Of a stretch of 54,847 nucleotides of DNA, positions 48,333 through 54,847 are shown piece after piece. Location of the stretch: assembly GCA_018825305.1 (NCBI GenBank), contig JAHJEO010000012.1:1-54847 (forward strand), written 5' to 3'. Position numbers and translations under genes: made by a program. The notes under the pieces are model-generated. The model searched no databases and was not told where the DNA came from. It saw only the letters and a program-made list of their open reading frames with translations. The DNA is from Gammaproteobacteria bacterium (lineage in GTDB: Bacteria > Pseudomonadota > Gammaproteobacteria > Burkholderiales > Rhodocyclaceae). The stretch's first letter is position 1; each line of letters begins with the position of its first letter.

Positions 48333-48956
48333 GTGTGGCGTCGCATTCTCCTGCTGGCACTGCTGGCTTTCCTTGCCGGCTGCGGCGGCGAGCCGAAAGT
48401 CGCGCCGCTGGCCGCCGGCGCGTCGATACTGGCGTTCGGCGATAGCGTTACATTCGGCACCGGCGCAGCCACGGGGGAAGATTATCCGACACAGTTGGCG
48501 GCGATCAGCGGCTGGCAGATCACCAACGCCGGCATTCCCGGCGACACCGCCGAGGCGGCCAAGGGGCGCGTTCGTGCGGCCATCGAGCAGTCGCAGCCGG
48601 CTCTGGTCATCGTCGAACTGGGGGGCAACGATTTCCTGCGCCGCCGCCCGGAAAACCAGGTCAGAGAGGACTTGCGGGTGATTCTCAACGAGGTGCGCCG
48701 TGCCGGTATACCTGTGGTTCTGGTGGCCGTGCCGCGCTTCTCGCTGGTCGGTGCCGTCGTCGGCGCCTTGCCGGATGCCGAGCTCTACGAGCAACTGGCG
48801 AAAGAGGAAAAGGTCCCGCTGGTGCCCAAGGTCTTTGCGCGAATCCTCTCCGATCCTGCGCTCAAAGCCGACCAGATCCATCCCAATGCCGCCGGCTACC
48901 GGCAGTTGGCGGAGGGCATAGCCGAGCGGTTGCGCGAGGTTGGCTGGCTCAGGTAG
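48333..48956 (+). CDS. GDSL/SGNH-family esterase lipoprotein (TesA-like)
   Basis: 207 residues. The N-terminus (MWRRILLLALLAFLAGC) is a lipoprotein signal with lipobox Cys17. SGNH blocks: LAFGDSVTFGTG (catalytic Ser38), NAGIPGDTA, VELGGNDFLRR, and DQIHPNAAGY (catalytic Asp and His). This is the arylesterase/lysophospholipase L1/TesA group, here likely anchored in the envelope. It starts with GTG. Confidence 0.9.
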   Translation: MWRRILLLALLAFLAGCGGEPKVAPLAAGASILAFGDSVTFGTGAATGEDYPTQLAAISGWQITNAGIPGDTAEAAKGRVRAAIEQSQPALVIVELGGNDFLRRRPENQVREDLRVILNEVRRAGIPVVLVAVPRFSLVGAVVGALPDAELYEQLAKEEKVPLVPKVFARILSDPALKADQIHPNAAGYRQLAEGIAERLREVGWLR

Positions 48957-48982
48957 TCAGCAACCTGAAATCTGCGGCTGCC

Positions 48983-48988
48983 TATAAT
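48983..48988 (+). promoter_or_regulatory. -10 element upstream of acuI-prpE
   Basis: A perfect TATAAT, 45 bases before the acuI GTG; no obvious -35. Confidence 0.45.
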
Positions 48989-49032
48989 CAAACTTGATTG
49001 ATCTATAAGCCGAAGAGGCGAAGGAGGATGGA

Positions 49033-50022
49033 GTGACGTTCAAGGCCTATTTGATCCAACAGAAGGACGACAAGATCGTCAGCGATTTCGTCGATATGGA
49101 TGAATCGGGGCTTGACCCGGGCGAGGTGACCATCCGCGTCGCCTATTCGAGCGTCAATTACAAGGATGCGCTGGCGGCGACCGGCGCCGGTCGCATCATC
49201 CGCCGTTATCCCTGCATCGGCGGCATAGACCTGGCCGGCACCGTGATTTCGAGCACTGATCCGCGCTTCGCAGCGGGCGATGCGGTGATTGCGACCAGCT
49301 ATGATATTGGTGTCGCGCGCCACGGCGGCTATGCTGAAATCGCCCGGGTGCCCGCCGATTGGGCGCTTAAGTTGCCCACCGGACTCAGCCTCAAGGAGGC
49401 GATGGCGCTTGGCACGGCAGGGTTTACCGCAGGGCTGGCCATCGTGCGCATGGAAGAGAATGGCCTCAAGCCCGGCAATGGCCCGGTGGTCGTCAGCGGC
49501 GCCAGCGGCGGCGTCGGCAGCCTCGCCATCGACATGCTGGCCAGACAGGGCTACCAGGTCGTGGCGCTGACCGGAAAGGACGCCGAAACCGATTACCTGA
49601 AGGGCCTTGGCGCCAGCGAAGTGATGCTGCGCCAGTCGCTCGACCTGGCGAAGATCAAACCGCTCGGCAAGGAACTCTGGGCCGGCGCTGTCGACAATCT
49701 CGGTGGCGACGTGCTGGCCTGGATGGCCAGCACCATGAAGCAGGGCGGCACCATCGCCAGCATCGGACTGGCGGCCAGCATGAGCCTCAATACCACGGTG
49801 GCGCCATTCATTTTGCGTGGTGCCTGCCTGCTCGGCATCGATTCGGGCTACATCGGCGAGCCTTATCGCAGCGGCGTGTGGCAGCGGCTCGGCGCCGACC
49901 TCAAACCGCGCCATCTGGCGGAAACGATGCGCACTATCGCCTTTGCCGACCTGCCGGCGGTATTCGACGACTTCATCCAGGGCCGCGCCCATGGCCGTAT
50001 CGTGGTCGAAGTCGCAGCCTGA
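49033..50022 (+). CDS. acuI: Acrylyl-CoA reductase (AcuI/YhdH family)
   Basis: 329 residues of the zinc-free medium-chain dehydrogenase/reductase family. SSVNYKDALAATGAGRIIRRYPCIGGIDLAGTV-type blocks at the start and the NADPH motif VVSGASGGVGSLAIDMLA are typical. AcuI reduces acryloyl-CoA to propionyl-CoA. The GTG start has AGGAGG upstream. prpE follows after 32 bases, which supports a shared role in acrylate/propionate metabolism. Confidence 0.88.
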   Translation: MTFKAYLIQQKDDKIVSDFVDMDESGLDPGEVTIRVAYSSVNYKDALAATGAGRIIRRYPCIGGIDLAGTVISSTDPRFAAGDAVIATSYDIGVARHGGYAEIARVPADWALKLPTGLSLKEAMALGTAGFTAGLAIVRMEENGLKPGNGPVVVSGASGGVGSLAIDMLARQGYQVVALTGKDAETDYLKGLGASEVMLRQSLDLAKIKPLGKELWAGAVDNLGGDVLAWMASTMKQGGTIASIGLAASMSLNTTVAPFILRGACLLGIDSGYIGEPYRSGVWQRLGADLKPRHLAETMRTIAFADLPAVFDDFIQGRAHGRIVVEVAA

Positions 50023-50054
50023 ATATCCATCAAATATCAACGAGGGAGCAAGAG

Positions 50055-51947
50055 ATGGCCAGCTACAAGGAGTTCTACCAGCGTTCGATCGATCAGCCCG
50101 ATGCCTTCTGGAACGAACAGGCACAACTGATCGACTGGCACAAACAGCCGCAGCAGGTCTGCGATTATTCGCGCCCGCCGTTCGCCAAGTGGTTCGTCGG
50201 TGGCGAAACCAACCTCTGCCACAACGCGGTCGATCGCCATGCCGCCGCGCGCCCCAATGATCGCGCACTGGTTTATATCTCGACGGAAACCAACGAGGAA
50301 AAGGTCTACAGCTTCGCTGAACTGAAGTCCGAAGTCATGCGCATGGCGGCGATCATGCAGTCGCTCGGCGTCGCCAAGGGCGACCGCGTTCTGGTCTACA
50401 TGCCGATGATCGCCGAGGCGACCTTCGCCATTCTGGCCTGCGCCCGTATCGGCGCCATCCATTCGGTGGTATTCGGCGGCTTCGCCTCGGGCTCGCTGGC
50501 GACGCGAATCGACGATGCCAAGCCGAAGCTGATCGTATCGTCTGACGCCGGCATGCGTGGCGGCAAGTCCGTGCCCTACAAGCACCTGCTCGACGAGGCG
50601 ATCAATCTTGCCCAGAGCAAGCCGGCCAGGGTGCTGATGATCGACCGCGGCCTCGACAAGGGATTCAACAAGGTTGCGGGCCGCGATGTCGACTATGCCA
50701 CGCTGCGCGCTGAACACATGAACGCCGATGTGCCCTGCGTCTGGATGGAATCGTCGGAGCCGTCCTACATCCTCTACACCTCGGGAACCACCGGCAAGCC
50801 CAAGGGCGTGCAGCGCGACACCGGCGGCTATGCGGTGGCGCTGGCCGCTTCGATGAAGCACATCTTCGTCGGCGGCGCCGGCGAGACCATGTTCTCAACC
50901 TCCGACATCGGCTGGGTGGTCGGCCACAGCTACATCATCTACGGACCGCTGATCGCCGGCATGGCGACCGTCATGTACGAAGGCACGCCGATCCGGCCCG
51001 ATGCCGGCATCTGGTGGCAGATTGTCGAGAAGTACAAGGTCAGCGTGATGTTCTCGGCGCCGACTGCCGTGCGCGTGCTGAAGAAGCAGGATCCGGCGTA
51101 CATGAAGAAGTACGACCTCTCGAGCCTGAAACATTTGTTCCTGGCCGGCGAGCCGCTCGACCAGCCGACCCACGAATGGATCATGGGTGAGTTGAATCTT
51201 CCGGTCATCGACAACTACTGGCAGACAGAAACGGGCTGGCCGATGCTGTCGACGGTGCGAGGCATCGAGGACACCAAGATCAAGTTCGGCACGCCGGCGT
51301 TTCCGGTCTATGGCTTCAATCTCAAGATCTTCCGCGAGGACGGCACGGAGTGCGCTCCGAACGAGAAGGGCATCGTCGGCGTCCTGCCACCGCTGCCGCC
51401 GGGCTGCCTGTCCACCGTATGGGGCGACGACGATCGCTTCGTCAAGACCTATTTCAGCCTGTTCAAGGAGCCGCTGGTCTATTCCTCCTTCGACTGGGGC
51501 ATCCGCGACGACCAGAATTACCACTTCATCCTCGGTCGCACCGACGACGTCATCAACGTCGCCGGCCATCGCCTCGGCACCCGCGAGATCGAAGAGGCCG
51601 TACAGGGACATAGCGCCATCGCCGAAGTGGCCGTGGTCGGCGTCGCCGATCAATTGAAGGGGCAGGAGCCGGTTGCTTTCGCCGTGGTCAAGGATGCGGC
51701 CCGCATCGCCACGCCCGAACTGCGCGAGGCGCTGGAAAAAGAGGTCAAGAAGAAGGTGGACGAAAGCCTTGGCGCCATCGCCCGGCCCAAGCGCGTGCAT
51801 TTCGTGGCCGGACTGCCCAAAACGCGTTCCGGCAAGATGCTGCGGCGCTCGATCCAGGCATTGGCCGAGGGGCGCGATCCGGGCGACCTCACCACCATTG
51901 ACGATCCCGCGACGCTGGAGCAGATAAAGCGGGCGCTGGCTGGCTGA
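50055..51947 (+). CDS. prpE: Propionyl-CoA synthetase
   Basis: 630 residues of the acetyl-CoA-synthetase-like (ANL) family. The AMP-binding motif YTSGTTGKPKGVQRDTGGYA matches PrpE; the catalytic C-terminal Lys is in LPKTRSGKMLRR. It activates propionate to propionyl-CoA. The start MASYKEFYQRSIDQP at 50055, with GGGAG upstream, is chosen over a longer frame inside acuI. The tRNA-Val promoter begins 7 bases after the stop. Confidence 0.95.
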   Translation: MASYKEFYQRSIDQPDAFWNEQAQLIDWHKQPQQVCDYSRPPFAKWFVGGETNLCHNAVDRHAAARPNDRALVYISTETNEEKVYSFAELKSEVMRMAAIMQSLGVAKGDRVLVYMPMIAEATFAILACARIGAIHSVVFGGFASGSLATRIDDAKPKLIVSSDAGMRGGKSVPYKHLLDEAINLAQSKPARVLMIDRGLDKGFNKVAGRDVDYATLRAEHMNADVPCVWMESSEPSYILYTSGTTGKPKGVQRDTGGYAVALAASMKHIFVGGAGETMFSTSDIGWVVGHSYIIYGPLIAGMATVMYEGTPIRPDAGIWWQIVEKYKVSVMFSAPTAVRVLKKQDPAYMKKYDLSSLKHLFLAGEPLDQPTHEWIMGELNLPVIDNYWQTETGWPMLSTVRGIEDTKIKFGTPAFPVYGFNLKIFREDGTECAPNEKGIVGVLPPLPPGCLSTVWGDDDRFVKTYFSLFKEPLVYSSFDWGIRDDQNYHFILGRTDDVINVAGHRLGTREIEEAVQGHSAIAEVAVVGVADQLKGQEPVAFAVVKDAARIATPELREALEKEVKKKVDESLGAIARPKRVHFVAGLPKTRSGKMLRRSIQALAEGRDPGDLTTIDDPATLEQIKRALAG

Positions 51948-51954
51948 AATTGTT

Positions 51955-51982
51955 TTGACAGGGGGCGCGGTTCGGGTAGAAT
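51955..51982 (+). promoter_or_regulatory. tRNA-Val promoter
   Basis: Perfect TTGACA (51955-51960), 16 bases, then TAGAAT (51977-51982). Confidence 0.8.
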
Positions 51983-51996
51983 GCGGCGCTCTTTGC

Positions 51997-52073
51997 AGGC
52001 GCGTAGCTCAGCTGGTTAGAGCACCACCTTGACATGGTGGGGGTCGTTGGTTCGAGTCCAATCGCGCCTACCA
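51997..52073 (+). tRNA. tRNA-Val (anticodon GAC); probable integration target
   Basis: Acceptor AGGCGCG pairs with CGCGCCT; anticodon loop TTGACAT gives GAC; T-arm GTTCGAGTC; encoded CCA. An integrase gene lies 134 bases downstream reading toward it, so its 3' end is the likely attachment site of the right-hand element. Confidence 0.97.
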
Positions 52074-52173
52074 GATTCCGCAGCAGTGGCGGGGTTTGGC
52101 GGGAGTAGTCACTAACTGAAAATCGCAAACCACCGCGAAAAACAGCCACAAACCGCCGCAAGCCGCACCACTA

Positions 52174-52196
52174 CGCCACACAAATCGCCACACAAA
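52174..52196. repeat. Direct repeats next to the second integrase
   Basis: CGCCACACAAA at 52174-52184 and 52186-52196, with related CAGCCACAAACCGCC-type sequence just upstream. Probable arm-type integrase-binding sites between tRNA-Val and the integrase gene. Confidence 0.5.
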
Positions 52197-52224
52197 AAAA
52201 GCCGCCATCACGCGGCCTTTTCTT
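52197..52224 (+). terminator. Possible terminator after tRNA-Val
   Basis: GCCGC (52201-52205) and GCGGC (52212-52216) form a short stem preceded by A and followed by CTTTTCTT; it overlaps the end of the integrase gene. Confidence 0.4.
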
Positions 52225-53251
52225 CGTCGCCCGTCGGAGACCACGGCCGGGCATTCCCTGCCCAGCTTGCCAGGTATTCCGGCGCGAGGTGGGCGTATTT
52301 CTGCACCATCCTCAGGTCATTCCAGCCGCCCAGCTTCTGTAGCACTTCGAGCGGCGTGCCGCTCATCACATGCCAGCTCGCCCAGGTGTGACGCAGGCCG
52401 TGGAAGGTGAAGTCGCCGATCCATTTCTTGTACTTCTTCCCGGCCGCGTCTTCCCAGCGGTCGAAGTGGCCGAGGCCGGCACGCTCCATGGCGGCCTGCC
52501 AGGCGGTCTTGATCTTGTCGATGGGCTTGCCCTGCGCGGCGCGGCCCTTGCCGGTGTAGGGGAAGACCCATTCCTCCGACTTCCCGATCTGCGCGCGGAG
52601 CTGCTCGACGGCTTCCGGCGCCAGCGGAATGCCGATGGGCTTGCCGGCCTTGGCTTCATCGGGGTGCACCCACATGACGGCGCGCGCGAGATCCACCTCC
52701 GGCCAGCGCAAATGTGTGACATTTCGCTGGCGCAGCCCGGTGGTGATGGCGAAGCGCGCCAGCGGCTTGAGGTGGTCGGGCAGCGTGGCGTAGAGCCGGC
52801 CCCATTCGGCTTTGGTGAGGAAGCGCAGGCGCCCCGGTCGGGGCTTGCGTTGGGCGATCTTGAGCTTGATGCCGGAGAGGTTAAGGATGGCGACGATCAG
52901 CGCGCGCTTGCGGTTGAATGTGGCCGGCGTCTCGTGGTCAAGCGCCTCGACGATGCTCTCGGCGGTGCATTGCGACAGCGGCCGGTCGGTGTAGATGTCG
53001 TTGAATGCGCGCAGGGTATAGCGGTCGGATTTCGATCGCTCGCCGGCCTTGAGCCATGCGGTGCCGGCGTCTAGCCATGTGCGTTCGACTTTGCCAGGCG
53101 CAGGGGCGGACCAGAGCGCGGCGCGTAGTTCGTCGTGCTGTCGCTGCGCTTCGGCCTTGTCGGCAGTCCCAGTGCTGCGGCGAACGCGCTCTCCCTGGTG
53201 GTGGATGACGATCTGCCAGTAGGGGCTGCCCGGCCTTTTTTCGAGTGGCAT
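52208..53251 (-). CDS. Phage-type tyrosine integrase at tRNA-Val
   Basis: 347 residues. Catalytic residues are Arg174 (TGLRQRN), His284 and Arg287 (FHGLRHTWASW), Trp310 (GGWNDL) in the His/Trp position, and nucleophile Tyr319. The N-terminal half has an arm-binding region (PYWQIVIHHQGERVRRSTG) and a SAM-like core-binding domain. It should insert the right-hand element at tRNA-Val. It is preceded on the same strand by an HTH excisionase-like gene whose frame overlaps it. Confidence 0.92.
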   Translation of the reverse strand: MPLEKRPGSPYWQIVIHHQGERVRRSTGTADKAEAQRQHDELRAALWSAPAPGKVERTWLDAGTAWLKAGERSKSDRYTLRAFNDIYTDRPLSQCTAESIVEALDHETPATFNRKRALIVAILNLSGIKLKIAQRKPRPGRLRFLTKAEWGRLYATLPDHLKPLARFAITTGLRQRNVTHLRWPEVDLARAVMWVHPDEAKAGKPIGIPLAPEAVEQLRAQIGKSEEWVFPYTGKGRAAQGKPIDKIKTAWQAAMERAGLGHFDRWEDAAGKKYKKWIGDFTFHGLRHTWASWHVMSGTPLEVLQKLGGWNDLRMVQKYAHLAPEYLASWAGNARPWSPTGDEEKAA

Positions 53252-53436
53252 GGTGGCGGCTCTGGTTGGTTGGCCCGATAGTGTGCGCGCAGGTATTCGA
53301 CCAGGTCAAGGTCGAGGAAACGCCATTCCTTGCCGATCTTCGCGCCAGGCACCTCGCCGGCCTTCGCCCGCGCCTGCAGCGTGGTCGGGTGCAGACCGAG
53401 GAAGGCAGCGGCTTCAGGAAGGTCGAGCGTGCGCAT
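53071..53436 (-). CDS. Excisionase-like HTH DNA-binding protein
   Basis: 121 residues. The first 55 (RTLDLPEAAAFLGLHPTTLQARAKAGEVPGAKIGKEWRFL...) form a MerR/AlpA-type HTH_17 domain used by excisionases and regulators. The remainder (CHSKKGRAAPTG...) overlaps the integrase gene by 181 bases in another frame and is low-complexity, so the protein may effectively end near residue 60. Position directly before an integrase supports a directionality-factor role. Confidence 0.65.
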   Translation of the reverse strand: MRTLDLPEAAAFLGLHPTTLQARAKAGEVPGAKIGKEWRFLDLDLVEYLRAHYRANQPEPPPCHSKKGRAAPTGRSSSTTRESAFAAALGLPTRPKRSDSTTNYAPRSGPPLRLAKSNAHG

Positions 53437-53438
53437 GG

Positions 53439-53621
53439 TTAGACGTTTCGCCAGCAGTCCTGCACGTCGAAAAATGCCCGCGCCAGTGCGTGGCGGGCGC
53501 GGCTGTTGGCGGTCTTCTCGGCCTTTGTCCGTCGCTGGCGCGTGGCGCGCACGCGCTGCTCGAAGTGCGCCATCAGGCGCAGCGATCGAGCGAGCTTCTG
53601 GTGGGCATTCCAGCGCGTCAC
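53439..53621 (-). CDS. Small basic protein, 60 aa
   Basis: A 60-residue, Arg/Lys/Ala-rich helical protein ([41 protein letters not shown]) with no recognised family. The GTG start overlaps the intI TGA by 4 bases (GTGA), and the stop lies just before the HTH gene, so it seems part of the same four-gene unit. Confidence 0.45.
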   Translation of the reverse strand: MTRWNAHQKLARSLRLMAHFEQRVRATRQRRTKAEKTANSRARHALARAFFDVQDCWRNV

Positions 53622-54646
53622 GCGGCGATCCTGTCCAGCGGGCTGGTGACGCCGCGCGCGCCGCGGTTGAGGACATGGGTGTAGATCATGGTGGTGCTGA
53701 CGTCGGAATGGCCGAGCAACTCCTGCACGGTGCGGATGTCGCTGCCGGATTCGAGCAGGTGCGTGGCGAAGCTGTGGCGCAGCGTGTGCGGATGAACGAG
53801 CTTTGGGATCGCCGCCGCATTGGCCGCAGCCTTGACGGCACGCTGGATATTGCGTTCACACCAGTGGTGACGACGATAGGCGCCGGTGCGCGGGCAGGTG
53901 CTGTAGCCCGGCGCGGCGAATACGTATTGCCAGGCCCACTCGATTGCCGCGCGCGGGTATTTGCGATCGATGGCGGCCGGGAGTTCGACGTCTGCATGTT
54001 GCGTGGCGAGGTCGATGTCATGCCAGCGGCGGCGCTCGACCAGGTGCGCTTCGAGCGCTGGCACCAGCGCATCCGGCAGCATGGTCATGCGATCCTTGCC
54101 GCCCTTACCCTCGCGGATGGCGACCTGCCGCCGGGCGAAGTCGATGTCCTTGACGCGCAGTCGCAGGCATTCCTTGATGCGCATGCCGGTGCCGTAGAGC
54201 AGGCGCACGATCAGTCCGTTGGTGTCGTCTGGCAGCTTGCGCAGCAGCGCCAGCGTCTCGGCCACCGTGAGCACTGACGGCAGCCGCTTCGACACCTTGG
54301 CGCGCGTGATGCCGTCGAGCCATGGCAGGTTGGTGTCAAGCACGTCGCGGTAGAGGAACAGCAGCGCGTGCATGGCCTGATTCTGCGTGCTGGCGCTGAC
54401 GTTGCGCGCGGTCGCCAGATCAGACAGGAATGCCTCGACCTCCGCCGCGCCCATCTCGGCGGGGTGACGCTTGCCGTGGAAGTATATGTAGCGCTTCGCC
54501 CACTGAATGTAGTTGCGCTCGGTGGCCAGCGAATAGCGCCGCACACGAATCGCCTCGCGCATGCGGTCGAGCAGCTTCGGCGGCTTGGCCGGCGTGTCGG
54601 GTAATTCCGGCGAGCGTGTCGCGTTTGGTTTTTCAAGTGTGAGCAT
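53618..54646 (-). CDS. Integron-type integrase (IntI family)
   Basis: 342 residues. Catalytic residues are Arg156 (GTGMRIKE), His287 and Arg290 ([14 protein letters not shown]), His313 ([17 protein letters not shown]) and Tyr322. Between them lies the IntI-specific insertion (about 216-244, with the signature [16 protein letters not shown]), which is absent from XerC/D and shared with integron integrases; the tail GVTSPLDRI also matches. IntI enzymes recombine attC-bearing gene cassettes at attI. Unusually, this gene is linked to an excisionase/integrase pair, and the gene upstream is co-oriented rather than divergent. Confidence 0.9.
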   Translation of the reverse strand: MLTLEKPNATRSPELPDTPAKPPKLLDRMREAIRVRRYSLATERNYIQWAKRYIYFHGKRHPAEMGAAEVEAFLSDLATARNVSASTQNQAMHALLFLYRDVLDTNLPWLDGITRAKVSKRLPSVLTVAETLALLRKLPDDTNGLIVRLLYGTGMRIKECLRLRVKDIDFARRQVAIREGKGGKDRMTMLPDALVPALEAHLVERRRWHDIDLATQHADVELPAAIDRKYPRAAIEWAWQYVFAAPGYSTCPRTGAYRRHHWCERNIQRAVKAAANAAAIPKLVHPHTLRHSFATHLLESGSDIRTVQELLGHSDVSTTMIYTHVLNRGARGVTSPLDRIAA

Positions 54647-54676
54647 TGGTGCGGCCCCCGTGGATTCTTGAATGTG

Positions 54677-54847
54677 TTAACCGTCTGTGGGTGTCGGAGA
54701 ATTTAAGTTAGGGGCTTCCGGCAGTGGCATCCAAACGCAATCCCACGTCCCGAAGTTTTTTGCCGTCACGCCGGCGCCTGTCTGAAACGATCCGCCAGTG
54801 TGGTGGCCGTAATACGTCTGGCCGCCGTGGGCAAAAATGCACTTTTC
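54677..54847 (-). CDS. C-terminus of an unknown protein, cut by window edge
   Basis: 56 residues run in from the right edge to a TAA 30 bases before intI, on the same strand. They are rich in Gly, His, Thr and Trp (CIFAHGGQTYYGHHTGGSFQ... then GTWDCVWMPLPEAPNLN) and end in a Pro/Thr tail. No family is recognised; a cassette or phage-structural protein is possible. A GTTAGGG sequence near the end (on the plus strand) resembles an integron core site but lacks the final pyrimidine. Confidence 0.55.
   Translation of the reverse strand, partial: EKCIFAHGGQTYYGHHTGGSFQTGAGVTAKNFGTWDCVWMPLPEAPNLNSPTPTDG

Noticed and set aside
54707-54714. Integron attI/attC core site (GTTAGGG)
   Set aside because: The last base is not a pyrimidine, it lies inside the partial ORF, and no paired inverse core or palindrome is seen.

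Overview
The window is about 55 kb of a high-GC betaproteobacterial chromosome. Gene order and protein sequences resemble Rhodocyclales-type bacteria, which is inference from family resemblance only. It holds a long housekeeping core (about 10.25-52.08 kb) between two pieces of acquired DNA, each tied to a tRNA gene.

Left accessory region (1-10.25 kb). It opens with the N-terminus of an IS3-family OrfA and a putative DUF559/Vsr-like nuclease. Next comes a minus-strand mutagenesis cassette: a LexA-like self-cleaving repressor, UmuD, three small genes (two of them membrane proteins) and UmuC. Its promoter carries two TGAAC-N4-GTTCA operators. A zinc-ribbon protein, an unknown 224-aa protein, a 709-aa P-loop ATPase and a P4-type tyrosine integrase complete the island. 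It ends at 10247-10291, a 3' half of tRNA-Pro(GGG) that begins in the anticodon loop; this is read as an attachment-site scar, with the intact tRNA expected beyond the left edge.

Core. Plus strand: PHP phosphoesterase, yciO, site-2 protease, trpS, scpA, scpB, rluB, then promoter/leader/attenuator-rimP-nusA-infB-rbfA-truB, rpsO and pnp. Convergent dksA follows, then tRNA-Pro(TGG), tRNA-Arg(TCT) and tRNA-His(GTG). Minus strand: a lysine-pathway cluster (dapC-dapD-pilU-dapE-prmB, then a YSC84-type lipoprotein), and azlC-azlD-queF-DUF2189. Plus strand: smc-zipA-ligA-galU-hpt, closely spaced or overlapping. Then typA, an SRPBCC protein and a coupled 42-aa membrane protein on minus; a thioinosine/thioadenosine phosphorylase, deformylase, a HigBA-like toxin-antitoxin pair, a GDSL lipoprotein, acuI and prpE on plus; and tRNA-Val(GAC).

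Right accessory region (52.08-54.85 kb). A second tyrosine integrase abuts tRNA-Val. It is preceded by an excisionase-like HTH protein, a 60-aa ORF and an integron-type (IntI) integrase, closely spaced or overlapping on the minus strand. The C-terminus of an unknown protein, in the same orientation as intI, runs off the right edge.

The most unusual signal is a dispersed repeat of about 25 bp (GCCGTGYCGCCAGCGCCGAC followed by a T-run). I count eight copies between 13.8 and 47.3 kb and none in either accessory region. Copies lie inside scpA, dapC, smc, ligA and the DUF2189 gene, between genes, and over the only usable rbfA start codon. In all four genes carrying it in the sense direction it is read in the same frame (Ala-Val-x-Pro-x-Pro-Thr-Phe). 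It behaves like a DNA-level signal (uptake sequence, architecture motif or in-gene repeat) and is the best candidate here for something undescribed.
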